Source: Acidobacteriota bacterium
Lineage (GTDB): Bacteria; Acidobacteriota; Thermoanaerobaculia; Gp7-AA8
NCBI GenBank assembly: GCA_016184115.1
Contig: JACPDH010000124.1
Span: forward strand, 31,151-95,150
Direction: 5' to 3'
Length of the DNA: 64,000 nt
Shown: positions 1 through 8,860 of the stretch, piece after piece
Numbering within the stretch: position 1 is the first letter of the stretch
How the letters are laid out: each line of letters starts with the position of its first letter
Translations under genes and position numbers: made by a program
Notes under the pieces: generated by a model
Database searches by the model: none
What the model was told of the DNA's origin: nothing
The model's input: only the letters and a program-made list of their open reading frames with translations

Positions 1-1
1 A

Positions 2-1132
2 GGGGTCGGCCGTTCGACGCTCGATCCATCGGGCGGCAGGATCATCCGAGACGACGCAGGGAACCCCACCGGAGTATTCATCGACAACGCGAAGGAGCTC
101 GTCGCGGCGACGATTCCGCCTCCCTCGCGCGACATCCGTAAGGCACGGCTGCGAATGGCGCTCGAGAACATCGCCGCCACTGGCCTAACCGCTGTACACG
201 AAGCTGGCTCCGACGCCTCCGAGGAGGTCATCGCTCTCTATCGAGAGTTGATCGGGGAGCGCACGATGCCGGTCCGCGTCTACTACATGCTCCCCGACGA
301 CAACCCGAAACTCGACGCGTGGCTCGCGAGCGGGCCGCTCGTCGACTTCGGCGACAGGTTGACCGTTCGGGCGGTCAAGATCTACGCCGACGGCGCGCTT
401 GGAAGCCGCGGCGCCGCGCTGCTCGCGCCCTACCATGACGAACCATCGACGAAAGGGCTTCTCGTCACGGAACCCGGGCGCATCGAATCGGTCGCGAAAC
501 GCTCCGCGGATGCCGGGTTCCAGGTCGGAGCTCACGCCATCGGAGACCGGGGAGTGCAGATCGTGCTCGACGCGTATGAACGAGCCGGCGTGAAGCCGGA
601 GGATCGGTTCCGCATCGAGCACTTCCAGGTTGCGACACTCTCCGACATCGAGCGCCTCGCGAAGGAGGGCGTCATCGCGGCCATGCAGCCAACGCACGCC
701 ACTTCCGACATGCCGTGGGCCGAAGATCGCATCGGCGCGGAGCGCCTCGCAGGCGCGTACGCATGGAGGAAAGTGCTCGATGCGGGAGGCCGGCTCGCTC
801 TCGGATCCGACTTCCCGGTCGAGGACGTGAATCCCTTCTTCGGCATCTACTCCGCGGTCACGCGACAGGACCACGACGGACATCCGCCCGGCGGCTGGCT
901 GCCGTCCGAGCGAATCACGCGCGCCGAAGCGGTGCGGGGGTTCTCAACCGATGCCGCCTATGCAGCATTCGAGGAGGAGACTCGCGGCACGATCGAGGCT
1001 GGCAAGTGGGCCGACTTCACGATCGTCGATGGCGACTTCGCCTCCGCGCCCTCGAGTGAGATCTGGAAGACGAAGGTACGCTACACGATCGTAAGCGGCG
1101 AAGTCGTCTTCAAGGCTCCTTCGACGCCCTAA
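2..1132 (+). CDS. amidohydrolase, YtcJ/NfdA-like (5' truncated)
   Basis: Metal-dependent amidohydrolase of the amidohydrolase-3 type, probably hydrolysing an N-acyl or amide substrate. The reading frame is open from base 2, so the N-terminus lies outside the window; the ATG at 155 is internal, because family-like sequence (DPSGGRIIRDDAG, then PPPSRDIRKARLRMAL) precedes it. Visible family motifs are KIYADGALGSRGAALL, the metal-site HAIGDR, RIEHFQ and the late GSDFPVED. The 3' end is complete and overlaps the convergent next gene by 4 bp. The exact substrate cannot be inferred. Confidence 0.85.
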   Translation, partial: GVGRSTLDPSGGRIIRDDAGNPTGVFIDNAKELVAATIPPPSRDIRKARLRMALENIAATGLTAVHEAGSDASEEVIALYRELIGERTMPVRVYYMLPDDNPKLDAWLASGPLVDFGDRLTVRAVKIYADGALGSRGAALLAPYHDEPSTKGLLVTEPGRIESVAKRSADAGFQVGAHAIGDRGVQIVLDAYERAGVKPEDRFRIEHFQVATLSDIERLAKEGVIAAMQPTHATSDMPWAEDRIGAERLAGAYAWRKVLDAGGRLALGSDFPVEDVNPFFGIYSAVTRQDHDGHPPGGWLPSERITRAEAVRGFSTDAAYAAFEEETRGTIEAGKWADFTIVDGDFASAPSSEIWKTKVRYTIVSGEVVFKAPSTP

Positions 1133-1536
1133 CTGACGATTCCGGCGATACTCGCTACAGCGAGTTGAATGACGGTGCAGAAAGCGTGGCGACTCACGAG
1201 CCGCCGCGCTCCCTGACACCGTTCGGCGACACTCCGCTGCGTCGAGCCGGCCCTTCCTCCCGTCATCGCACGAAGCGCGAAATCGAGATCGGCGAGCTCC
1301 ATTCGCCCGTTCGCGAGATCATCGAAGAGCTTGCTATCGAGTGCCAGGCGAAACCCGTAGTACCTGACGACGAGCCCGAATACGATGGACAGACCAACCA
1401 GTGGCGCAGAGCCTAACCGGAGAAACAGCGCGACCGTCGCGAGAAGGGTCAGACCAATCGACAACAGGTCGGTTCTCCTCGCCGCGCCGAGTACTTCCGT
1501 GGTCAACCGCGCCTCCGCGCGCTCCTCGGCGGTCAC
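1129..1536 (-). CDS. small integral membrane protein, unknown function
   Basis: Unrecognised protein of 135 residues. Hydrophobic segments lie at about residues 24-39, 45-60 and 115-134, separated by a charged loop, so it is probably an inner-membrane protein. It starts with GTG, overlapping the TGA of the upstream phosphatase gene by 4 bp (GTGA), so it is translationally coupled as the last gene of the lipid-head-group operon. Its stop overlaps the convergent amidohydrolase stop. Its place in the operon suggests a membrane-lipid role, but nothing in the sequence identifies one. Confidence 0.6.
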   Translation of the reverse strand: MTAEERAEARLTTEVLGAARRTDLLSIGLTLLATVALFLRLGSAPLVGLSIVFGLVVRYYGFRLALDSKLFDDLANGRMELADLDFALRAMTGGRAGSTQRSVAERCQGARRLVSRHAFCTVIQLAVASIAGIVS

Positions 1537-2849
1537 GAAAGCTCCTCGAGCGTGGCGCGAAGCCCAGGATAGACGACGAGTGCCGGCCGCGCCGCGCGCA
1601 CCATCCCGATTGCGTCGTCGATTCCCTTCGCGCGCTTCGTCGCGACGAGCCAGGCGACGACCGCAGACGCACTACGCGACAAACCAACCGCGCAACAGAC
1701 GAGCACCGGCCCATGGCTGCGCCCCTCTTCGATCGCGTCGACCGCCTCTCGTAACTCGCCTGCCGCCGGCACGGTCAGGTCGAGCACGGGAATCGACCTG
1801 TAGAATTGTCCGTCGTTCACGGAGAACGGCAGCTCCGCCGCCATGTCGACGACCGCGGCGAAGGACGCCCGATCGGCGTCGAGTGGCCCGCGGATGCGGC
1901 CGACCGACACTCCATCAACGACGACGCCGGAGCTCGGGCGACCGGCATTGCGGAGTCGCGAGTTCAGCCACGCAGCCAACAAGTAGGGCGCAAGCAGGCC
2001 CCACGCCCCCGCGCTCATGGAACCGGACGCCGACTTCTGGAACCCTCGCGCACCGATGGCGAAGTAGTTCAGCGAGACGATCGCGAGCGAGAGCGCAGGC
2101 CAGAGCGACCAGAGCAACCAGCCGCCGGCCCATGCAGCCGCGGCGAAGAGCATCCCGCCGACGGCGTAGACGACCGCGAGGCGCCTTCTCATTGGATCGC
2201 TGGAGATCGACATCCCCGCGAGGGGAGAGCGCGCGCCAATCGGCAGCGCCCAGAGAATTGCGACTCCGACGGCGAGCCCGGTCGGGATGTCGATGAAGTG
2301 ATGCTGGTACGTCGTCAACACCGAAACGCCGACGAGCAGCATCCAACAGTGCAGAACGACGCGAAGCCAGGTCGGACGGCAGTGCGCGGCGACTCGGACC
2401 CAGATCAGTACGAGAAGGCTGATGTGAAGCGATGGCGCCTGGTTGAACGGCTTGTCGAAGCTGCCTAACGCCGTGAAGAGCGTCCCATAGACGCCTTCGA
2501 TCGCGGCCGGCCTGTCGAAGGAGAATCGCAGAGGAAACGCGATGAAGCAGGCGACCGAGATCAACTGTGCGACGAAAAGGCGCTGCGCATGACGGTCGAG
2601 CTCGCGACGAGTCGCGCAGATGAGGAGCGAGATCCCGTAGAAAAGATCGATGGACCAGTACGGAACGATCGTCCATGGAACGAACGGAATCGACCGCTCC
2701 CACGCGAAGGCGACCGAACCGACGTCCTTTGCCAGGCTGGCTAGCCAGTTCGCGAGCCCGTAGCTCGCGAAGAAGAACGGGCCGAGCAGCGCGATCCATC
2801 CGATCGCACGCAGCCACGGTCGCGGCTCGATCGTCGCCTCCTCGCTCAT
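1533..2849 (-). CDS. PAP2 / dual-specificity phosphatase fusion (YnbD-like)
   Basis: Inner-membrane protein of 438 residues with two phosphatase domains. The N-terminal half has several membrane segments and PAP2 motifs: PSLHISLL, then HHFIDIPTG. The C-terminal cytosolic domain carries the Cys-dependent phosphatase loop CCAVGLSRSAS (C-x5-R-S). Start chosen at the ATG at 2849 (MSEEATIEPRP), which overlaps the upstream TGA; an upstream in-frame ATG would add 42 unlikely residues. The two-domain architecture matches E. coli YnbD. With the neighbouring YnbC-, YnbA- and YnbB-like genes it probably dephosphorylates a lipid or lipid-linked intermediate; the substrate is unknown. Confidence 0.85.
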   Translation of the reverse strand: MSEEATIEPRPWLRAIGWIALLGPFFFASYGLANWLASLAKDVGSVAFAWERSIPFVPWTIVPYWSIDLFYGISLLICATRRELDRHAQRLFVAQLISVACFIAFPLRFSFDRPAAIEGVYGTLFTALGSFDKPFNQAPSLHISLLVLIWVRVAAHCRPTWLRVVLHCWMLLVGVSVLTTYQHHFIDIPTGLAVGVAILWALPIGARSPLAGMSISSDPMRRRLAVVYAVGGMLFAAAAWAGGWLLWSLWPALSLAIVSLNYFAIGARGFQKSASGSMSAGAWGLLAPYLLAAWLNSRLRNAGRPSSGVVVDGVSVGRIRGPLDADRASFAAVVDMAAELPFSVNDGQFYRSIPVLDLTVPAAGELREAVDAIEEGRSHGPVLVCCAVGLSRSASAVVAWLVATKRAKGIDDAIGMVRAARPALVVYPGLRATLEELS

Positions 2850-4597
2850 GTGCTGCGAACCGCCAGCGATACGGTGAAGATCCCCCACTCGTCGATCCGC
2901 TGCGCGACCTTGCGGAATCCGGCGCGTTCGACGAGCTGATCCATCTCGCCCTGCGTCCTCCGGCGCATGACCCACGCCGCCCCGCCTCGGTGGCTCGTGA
3001 GTGCGCGCGCGATCAACTCGAGCTGTGGGTGCCAGGGCTGCCCTGTGTAGACGAGCATCCCGCCTAACGGAACGGCGTCCGCGATCCCCGCCAGCGAGCG
3101 CACAACCATCTCGTTGTCGGGAAAAAGCTCGTAGAGGCCCGAGACGATCGCAAGAGTGGGCCTGGGCTCCACCGCCGCAAGGCTCGCGCGATCGAATGCG
3201 TCGCCTTTGACGAAACGCGCGATGTCGCCGAGCTTCTTCTGCTCGATCAGTTTTGCTCCGGCGGCGACGTTGATCTCGCTGTAGTCGCGCAGAAGGATCG
3301 AGTCTGGACGCGTCTCCGCCGAATCGATCGCCTCGAGCGCGTAGCGCCCATGCCCAGCCGCGACGTCCATCACGTGAACCGAACGGCCACCATCGCGTAA
3401 CCGTCGCATCGCAATGCGAAGCAGTTCCTCGACGTGCACTTTGCGCTGGCGGATTCCGCGCCAGCCGATCGAGTCGAGGTAGTTGCGATCGATCATCCTA
3501 CCGAGTGGCGTCGTCCCGCCCGCCTCGTTGCGATAGACGTAATCGAGCGTACTTCCCGAGTCGAAGCCCGTCACATGCCCAAGCTTGATGCCGTCGGAGA
3601 GTGCTCCGCCGAGCTTCATCGACGCGCGAGTGAGGCCCCAGTAGATCCCGCGCGGTGAGAGTGCCGGAAGCGGAGCCGCCAACCTGTCCGACTCCTCCTT
3701 CGTCGCGCCCGACCGATGGGCATCGGTGAGATCGACGAAGGGGCGCGGCACGGCGAAGCGTGCGCGAACGAACGTCTTGACCCTCTCGAGCACCGGCGCG
3801 CGGTCGCGCTCGCCGAGTGTGTCGTGGAAGAAGCCAGGGATGACGTGCTGCTCTTTCACGGGACTGCCGAGCTTTGCGAAGAACTCGTGCTGCGGCCCAT
3901 GGTGGACGACCCAGTCATCGCCCGAGATCAACATCTGAACCGGAACGGTGATCGCGTTCGCGTCGGCGACGATCCGTTCCGCCGTCTCGTAAAGCGCGAG
4001 AAGGATGTTCACGGAGATCGGTCGCGAAATCAGCGGATCGTTCTCGTACGAAGCGATCCTCGCTGGATCGTGCGTGAGAAACTTCGCCTTCACGTAGCTG
4101 TTCACGTAGAAGTTCCCGCGAAGCTTCTGCATCAGCGAAAGGCTCGTCCGCGCGAAAGGAACGTAGAGCTTCACCTTGAGCGCCGGTGACGCGAGCACGG
4201 CGCAGCGAATCCGCGGCGCGTAGTCGTGAAGCCACGCCGACACGAGGACGGCGCCGACGCTCTGCGCGATGACGGCCACGTCCTCGACCGGGCAGCCTGC
4301 CTGCGTCGCGGCGTACTCGACGAAATCGTTTACGTCGCGAACTGACGTGCCGAGGCTCGGGCTGTAGCCGCGCGGCCCCGGGGAGCGGCCATGGCCACGC
4401 GCATCCCACGCGAAGAACTCGAATTCGTCGAGGCCAAGCTCGTCGACGACGTGCGCCATACGCGCCGAATGCTCGTGTCCCCGATGGAAAAGGACGATCG
4501 CGCCCGACGACTTCGCTCCCCGCTCCACCGGCCAGTGCCGATAGAAGAGCTCTACACCGTCAAACGTGCGAAAGCTCTTTTCTTCGACCCGTCTCAT
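2846..4597 (-). CDS. alpha/beta hydrolase - SAM methyltransferase fusion (YnbC-like)
   Basis: Bifunctional protein of 583 residues. The first ~290 residues are an alpha/beta hydrolase: WDARGHGRSPG, the nucleophile elbow AQSVGAV, the acid-region GDDWVVHH and the late His in PGFFHDT. The last ~270 residues are a class I methyltransferase with motif I DVAAGHGRYALEA and the acidic LLRDYSEIN. The fusion is characteristic of YnbC-type proteins found with CDP-alcohol phosphotransferases. The ATG at 4597 overlaps the upstream TGA by one base and the 3' end overlaps the next ATG, so coupling is tight. It may remodel or methylate a lipid head group; the reaction is not known. Confidence 0.85.
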   Translation of the reverse strand: MRRVEEKSFRTFDGVELFYRHWPVERGAKSSGAIVLFHRGHEHSARMAHVVDELGLDEFEFFAWDARGHGRSPGPRGYSPSLGTSVRDVNDFVEYAATQAGCPVEDVAVIAQSVGAVLVSAWLHDYAPRIRCAVLASPALKVKLYVPFARTSLSLMQKLRGNFYVNSYVKAKFLTHDPARIASYENDPLISRPISVNILLALYETAERIVADANAITVPVQMLISGDDWVVHHGPQHEFFAKLGSPVKEQHVIPGFFHDTLGERDRAPVLERVKTFVRARFAVPRPFVDLTDAHRSGATKEESDRLAAPLPALSPRGIYWGLTRASMKLGGALSDGIKLGHVTGFDSGSTLDYVYRNEAGGTTPLGRMIDRNYLDSIGWRGIRQRKVHVEELLRIAMRRLRDGGRSVHVMDVAAGHGRYALEAIDSAETRPDSILLRDYSEINVAAGAKLIEQKKLGDIARFVKGDAFDRASLAAVEPRPTLAIVSGLYELFPDNEMVVRSLAGIADAVPLGGMLVYTGQPWHPQLELIARALTSHRGGAAWVMRRRTQGEMDQLVERAGFRKVAQRIDEWGIFTVSLAVRST

Positions 4598-5223
4598 CAG
4601 ACCTCCGAACCGGCAGTGCCGGCCTTCTCGCGAAGCTCCTTGAGCCCGTTACGGACGCGGTTGACCGAAGTGAGCGCCGCGAGTGTGGCGGTCGCCCAGA
4701 CGATCCCGTCTGCCCACGATGGGAGCGACGGCGTGCACGCAATCCAGATCGCGAGGAGCGAAAAGACGAACGCGCGGTCGCTCTTGCCCATCGGTCCGTC
4801 ATAGCGACGCGAGGCGCCAGCCATCACCGCGACCGTTCCCGTCATCTCGGACAATGCGGATGCGAATATCGCCGCGCAAACGGGACGCCAGTCGAACGGC
4901 TCGACGAACGCAAACGGCAGGTAGAGTGCTGCGTCGGAGACGACGTCGGACAGTTCGTTCAGAAATGCGCCGAGCGACGACTTCTGCCCGAACTCGCGCG
5001 CGAGCATTCCGTCGACGGCGTTGAGCGCCATTCGTAGGAGCATCCACACCGGGATCGCCAGAAACCAGATTCTCGGCGCGAAGATGAGCGCGGCGCCGAT
5101 CGCGACCGAGACCACCCACGCCGTGACCGTGACCTGGTTCGCCGTGACGTGCGCCGCATAGAGCCGGCGTACCATCGGCCTGAGGAGCGACTGAAAGCGG
5201 GATTTGAGTGCGTAGATAGTCAC
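4597..5223 (-). CDS. CDP-alcohol phosphatidyltransferase family protein (YnbA-like)
   Basis: Membrane enzyme of 208 residues expected to transfer a phosphatidyl group from CDP-diacylglycerol to an alcohol. The family motif is visible as N-x2-DG-x2-AR-x8-G-x3-N-x3-D in ALNAVDGMLAREFG then LGAFLNELSD. The first and third canonical aspartates are asparagines, so metal binding or activity may differ from PgsA or PssA. GTG start at 5223. It lies downstream of the CdsA-like gene, which would make CDP-diacylglycerol, and couples to the hydrolase-methyltransferase gene. The acceptor alcohol is unknown. Confidence 0.83.
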   Translation of the reverse strand: MTIYALKSRFQSLLRPMVRRLYAAHVTANQVTVTAWVVSVAIGAALIFAPRIWFLAIPVWMLLRMALNAVDGMLAREFGQKSSLGAFLNELSDVVSDAALYLPFAFVEPFDWRPVCAAIFASALSEMTGTVAVMAGASRRYDGPMGKSDRAFVFSLLAIWIACTPSLPSWADGIVWATATLAALTSVNRVRNGLKELREKAGTAGSEV

Positions 5224-5231
5224 GGGCTGGC

Positions 5232-5417
5232 GTTAGTTGTTAGTTGTTAGACGTCAGTCGATGGTCGTCTGTGCGCGGCGCGTCGGGTCGTTGGTGTCTG
5301 GTCGTTCTCGAATGCCGACGGCTGGTACCGGACTGCGCCGGACTCACCCGACTACCTGGCCATCGAGGGAAGTTCGTTCAGGTCACGATACCTGTCTAAC
5401 AACTAACCACCAACAAC
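5232..5417 (-). repeat. inverted heptamer-repeat element (TTAGTTG type)
   Basis: Fills most of the 201-bp gap between the cdsA-like and CDP-alcohol transferase genes. The left end (5233-5250) is TTAGTTG twice plus TTAG. The right end (5394-5417) is the inverse, CTAACAA CTAACCA CCAACAA CT. A 14-nt perfect inverted match (GTTAGTTGTTAGAC) joins 5239-5252 with 5394-5407, enclosing about 141 bp of ordinary GC-rich sequence. There is no plausible ORF. The strand is arbitrary. Confidence 0.75.
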
Positions 5418-5424
5418 TGCCTCT

Positions 5425-6375
5425 CTACGCGAAGTAATACCGCGTCAGGTGAAAGAACACCGGACCCGCAAAACAGAGCGAGTCGATCCGGTCGAGGACG
5501 CCGCCATGTCCTTCGATCAGCGCGCCAAAGTCTTTTACACCGCTGTCGCGCTTGATCGCCGACATCGTCAGTCCTCCGGCAAACCCCAGAGTTGTGATCA
5601 CGAGTGACATCCCCGCGGCCTGAAGCGGCGTGAATGGCGTGATCCAGAAGAGACCGGACCCGAGCGCGGTCGCCGACAGCACCCCTCCGATGAGTCCTTC
5701 CCACGTCTTGTTCGGGCTGATCGTCGGCGCGACTTTCCGCTTGCCGAGGAGTTTCCCCCAGACGTACTGCAGCACGTCACTCATCTGCACGACAACCACG
5801 AGGAAGAGGAGAAGGCCGGCGTTGTTCGCGTAGCCCTTCAACTCGAGCATGAGGAGCGCCGGGACGTGGCTGACGCAATAGACGCAGATCATCAGCGCGA
5901 ACTGAATCTTCGCCGCACGCTCGAGGAAGCGCTCCGCGTCGCCCGACACAGCAATGCGCGCCGGAAGAAACAGAAACACCCAGACGGGAACGAAGACGGC
6001 AAAGAGGCCGTACCACTGAATGGCGACGAGCAGGTATTGAAACGGTACGACGATGAAGAAGATCCAGAACAGAGCCATGTGGTCGCCGCGCCGCGTCGGC
6101 GTCAGCGTGACAAACTCGCGCAAGGCAAGAAACGACAGCAATGCGAACAGCACGGTCGCGCCGATCGCTCCCATCGCCACGGCCACGGCGAAGACCGCGA
6201 CCATCAGCCACCACGCGCGGATGCGAGCGTTGAGGTTCGCGACGGTCGCGCGTGCCGCGTCGGTCGCCGCACGCTTCCCAAGGATGAAGCCGGCGATCGA
6301 CGCAACCACCAGGAGGCCGCCGATCCCTTCCAACAGCCAGATGGTTTCTTTCGTGAGCGAGAATCCGAGAGTCAT
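5425..6375 (-). CDS. phosphatidate cytidylyltransferase (CdsA/YnbB-like)
   Basis: Multi-spanning membrane enzyme of 316 residues that makes CDP-diacylglycerol from phosphatidate and CTP. The C-terminal family signature is clear: SAIKRDSGVKDFG, then GHGGVLDRIDS, with the earlier SPNKTWEGLIGG. The ATG at 6375 overlaps the TGA of the PlsC-like gene (ATGA). It feeds the adjacent CDP-alcohol phosphatidyltransferase. It could be the cell's main CdsA or a dedicated YnbB-type paralogue; the operon composition favours the latter. Confidence 0.92.
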   Translation of the reverse strand: MTLGFSLTKETIWLLEGIGGLLVVASIAGFILGKRAATDAARATVANLNARIRAWWLMVAVFAVAVAMGAIGATVLFALLSFLALREFVTLTPTRRGDHMALFWIFFIVVPFQYLLVAIQWYGLFAVFVPVWVFLFLPARIAVSGDAERFLERAAKIQFALMICVYCVSHVPALLMLELKGYANNAGLLLFLVVVVQMSDVLQYVWGKLLGKRKVAPTISPNKTWEGLIGGVLSATALGSGLFWITPFTPLQAAGMSLVITTLGFAGGLTMSAIKRDSGVKDFGALIEGHGGVLDRIDSLCFAGPVFFHLTRYYFA

Positions 6376-6980
6376 CCGAGACGCTCCAGTTCTCCGCGAA
6401 GCCTCGCGAGGAAGAGCTCCTTCGTTTCGCCTGACCCGAGCCGCGTGGGCGGACCGAGCGTGATCGAGCTGAGAAGCGGAACGGGCACGACCTCACCCTT
6501 CGGGAGGATCCTGTTCAGGTTCTCGATCATGACCGGGACGAGATCGACGTCGGGCTTCTTCGAGGCGACGTGAAAGACGCCGCTCTTGAATGGCGCGATC
6601 GCGGTTCCGTCACCGCGTGTGCCTTCGGGGAAGATAATGAGCGAGTCGCCGGCGTCGAGCGCGGCGACCATGTCGTCGACCGGACTCCGCTCGCGATTCG
6701 TTCCCGTCCTGTCGACGAGCACGGCGCGGAAGACTTCGCGCGCAAGAAATCGCTTGAACGCCGACTTCTCCCAGTAGTCCGATCCCGCGACGGGCCGCGT
6801 CTTCACGCGCTCGGCCGAGGGAAGCGCCGACCAGAGGACGACGAAATCGAGATGGCTGGAGTGGTTCGCGAAGTAGATGCGCTGACCCTCGGCCGGCTTG
6901 TACCCCGCGTACCTAACCGTCGCTCCGGCAAGTAGCCGCGCGAATCCCGCGATGGCGCCGGCGAGCAGGCGTCCGCTCAA
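6372..6980 (-). CDS. lysophospholipid acyltransferase (PlsC-like)
   Basis: Acyltransferase of 202 residues of the 1-acyl-glycerol-3-phosphate acyltransferase superfamily. The catalytic HX4D is NHSSHLDF, and the glycerophosphate-binding block is FPEGTRGDG. The likely start is TTG at 6980, directly after the TGA of the sugar kinase; no ATG suits. It would supply phosphatidate to the downstream CdsA-like enzyme, so acyl transfer, CDP-activation and head-group transfer are encoded in order. Membrane associated. Confidence 0.88.
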   Translation of the reverse strand: MSGRLLAGAIAGFARLLAGATVRYAGYKPAEGQRIYFANHSSHLDFVVLWSALPSAERVKTRPVAGSDYWEKSAFKRFLAREVFRAVLVDRTGTNRERSPVDDMVAALDAGDSLIIFPEGTRGDGTAIAPFKSGVFHVASKKPDVDLVPVMIENLNRILPKGEVVPVPLLSSITLGPPTRLGSGETKELFLARLRGELERLG

Positions 6981-7904
6981 TCAAGCCTCGAGCTCGAAGT
7001 CATCAAAGTGGGTGAGTGTGCGGAACGCCCGATAGCGCGCCTCGATCTCGGGGCGGCTGATCTTGCCCAGTTTGTCGAGCGAGAACGCTTCGACGTTGTA
7101 CGACGCCACGACACTGCCAAAGATGATCGCACGGCGCAGCTCCCCTTCGGTCATGTGCTTTCGCGAGGCGAGATAGCCGAGGAAACCGCCCGCGAAGGTG
7201 TCGCCCGCTCCGGTCGGATCGAAGACATTCTCGAGCGGGTATGCCGGAACCGCGAACACCTTGTCGTCATGGAACATCAGGACACCGTACTCGCCACGCT
7301 TCACGACGAGCGTGTCGAGCCCGTAGGAGAGAATCGCCTTCGCTCCCTTGATCAGGTTCGCTTCGCCGCTGAACTGCCGGACTTCCGCCTCGTTGATCAG
7401 CATCAAGTCGATCGAGCGCATCAGCTTTTCGAGCGATGGCTTCTTCGACTCGATCCAGTAGTTCATCGTGTCGAGCGCAACGAGTTTTGGTCGCCCCGCC
7501 TGCTGCAACACGTCGTACTGCAAGTCGGGGTCGATGTTCGCAAGGAAGAGGATGTCGGGGTCGCGGTGAAGGTCGCCGAGCTTCGGCCGGAAATCGGCGA
7601 AGACGTTGAGCTGGGTGTCCTTCGTATGCGCCACATTCAGGTCGTAGCCGTATTCGCCACGCCAGAAGAAGGTCTTCGCCCCGTCGACCTTCTCGATCCC
7701 GGAGACGTCGATGTCGCGCCCCTCGAAGATCTTCATCTCTTCATTGCCGAAATCTTCGCCGACCACGCCGACGATGCGGACGGGAGTGAAGTACGACGCT
7801 GCGACCGAAAAGTACGTCGCCGCTCCGCCAAGCGCCTTTTCGACGCTTCCAAACGGCGTCGTGATCGCGTCGAACGCGACGCTGCCTACGACCGTGATGG
7901 ACAC
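6981..7904 (-). CDS. PfkB-family sugar/nucleoside kinase
   Basis: Kinase of 307 residues of the ribokinase/PfkB fold. The N-terminal GGAATYFSVAA and the catalytic anion-hole motif DPTGAGDTFAGGF are intact. GTG start at 7904. It follows the methylthioadenosine phosphorylase gene by 38 bp, so the substrate could be a nucleoside or a pentose from MTA or adenosine salvage. The family is too broad to name the substrate from sequence alone. Confidence 0.85.
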   Translation of the reverse strand: MSITVVGSVAFDAITTPFGSVEKALGGAATYFSVAASYFTPVRIVGVVGEDFGNEEMKIFEGRDIDVSGIEKVDGAKTFFWRGEYGYDLNVAHTKDTQLNVFADFRPKLGDLHRDPDILFLANIDPDLQYDVLQQAGRPKLVALDTMNYWIESKKPSLEKLMRSIDLMLINEAEVRQFSGEANLIKGAKAILSYGLDTLVVKRGEYGVLMFHDDKVFAVPAYPLENVFDPTGAGDTFAGGFLGYLASRKHMTEGELRRAIIFGSVVASYNVEAFSLDKLGKISRPEIEARYRAFRTLTHFDDFELEA

Positions 7905-7942
7905 GCTATGCCTCCCCGTGGGCCGCCTCTTGCGGCCGATGC

Positions 7943-8818
7943 CTAGCCCGGATTATTCAGATATCGCCCGACGATCGGCGCGAGGTCGGACTTCACTCTC
8001 GCCGGAATCTTCGACGGATCGCTGAGCAACGCGAAACGGAGCGCCGACTCGCACTGGCAGCTTCGCTCGCGTCTCGCGACCTTCGACACGGCGTCACGGA
8101 TGATCGCCGTGGCCGTCTTCGCATTCTTGTGCAAGTACTCGATCACCGTCTCGACACTCACTGCGTCCTCGGTCTCGTGCCAGCAGTCGTAGTCCGTGAC
8201 GAGCGCCATCGTCGCGTAGCAGATCTCGGCCTCACGCGCGAGTTTCGCTTCCTGCAGGTTCGTCATGCCGATCACGTCGACGCCCCAACTACGATAGAGG
8301 TATGACTCCGCGCGCGTTGAGAATTGTGGGCCTTCCATGCATAGGTACGTGCCGCCACGATGCGTCCGCGCACCAACCGCTTCCGACGAATCGGCGAGCA
8401 GATCGGACAGCTCATTGCAGATTGGATCGGCGAACGACACATGACCCACGAGCCCGTTTCCGAAAAACGTGTCGGGCCGATGGCGCGTGCGATCGATGAA
8501 CTGCTTCGGGAACACGATGTCGGTCGGATGGCAGTGCTCCTTCATCGAGCCGACTGCCGACGCGGAGAGAATCATCTCCACGCCAAGGACCTTCATCCCA
8601 TAGATGTTCGCGCGGAAGTTGATCTCGCTCGGCATGAACCGATGGCCTTTGCCATGACGCGCGAGAAAGACGACACGTACTCCGTCTACTTCACCGATCA
8701 CATAAGGATCGGAGGGCTCGCCAAATGGAGTTTCTACGACCCGCTCGTGAAGGAGGGTGAGTCCCTCCATCTCATAGAGGCCCGACCCTCCGATGATGCC
8801 GATTCTCGCCTCGCTCAA
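7943..8818 (-). CDS. mtnP: S-methyl-5'-thioadenosine phosphorylase
   Basis: Phosphorolyses methylthioadenosine to adenine and methylthioribose-1-phosphate in methionine/polyamine salvage. The 291-residue protein has IGIIGGSGLYEMEG at the start, the phosphate-binding FLARHGKGHRFMPSEINFRA region, CMEGPQFSTRAES, and GMTNLQEAKLAREAEICYA. TTG start at 8818 (TTG AGC GAG GCG AGA). The family also includes inosine/guanosine-specific members; the length and motifs fit MTAP best. It is next to a PfkB kinase. Confidence 0.9.
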   Translation of the reverse strand: MSEARIGIIGGSGLYEMEGLTLLHERVVETPFGEPSDPYVIGEVDGVRVVFLARHGKGHRFMPSEINFRANIYGMKVLGVEMILSASAVGSMKEHCHPTDIVFPKQFIDRTRHRPDTFFGNGLVGHVSFADPICNELSDLLADSSEAVGARTHRGGTYLCMEGPQFSTRAESYLYRSWGVDVIGMTNLQEAKLAREAEICYATMALVTDYDCWHETEDAVSVETVIEYLHKNAKTATAIIRDAVSKVARRERSCQCESALRFALLSDPSKIPARVKSDLAPIVGRYLNNPG

Positions 8819-8860
8819 GCGTGCCCCCTCATAGCGACTTCGTGACGTCGGTCGAATGGC

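Noticed and set aside
185..883. Long antisense ORFs opposite real genes (this and many others, for example 16601-18091, 36118-38154, 56223-58697)
   Set aside because: GC-rich codon bias creates open shadow frames. They have low-complexity Arg/Ser/Asp-rich content, no motifs, and lie opposite well-supported genes such as bamA, lepA and tamB.
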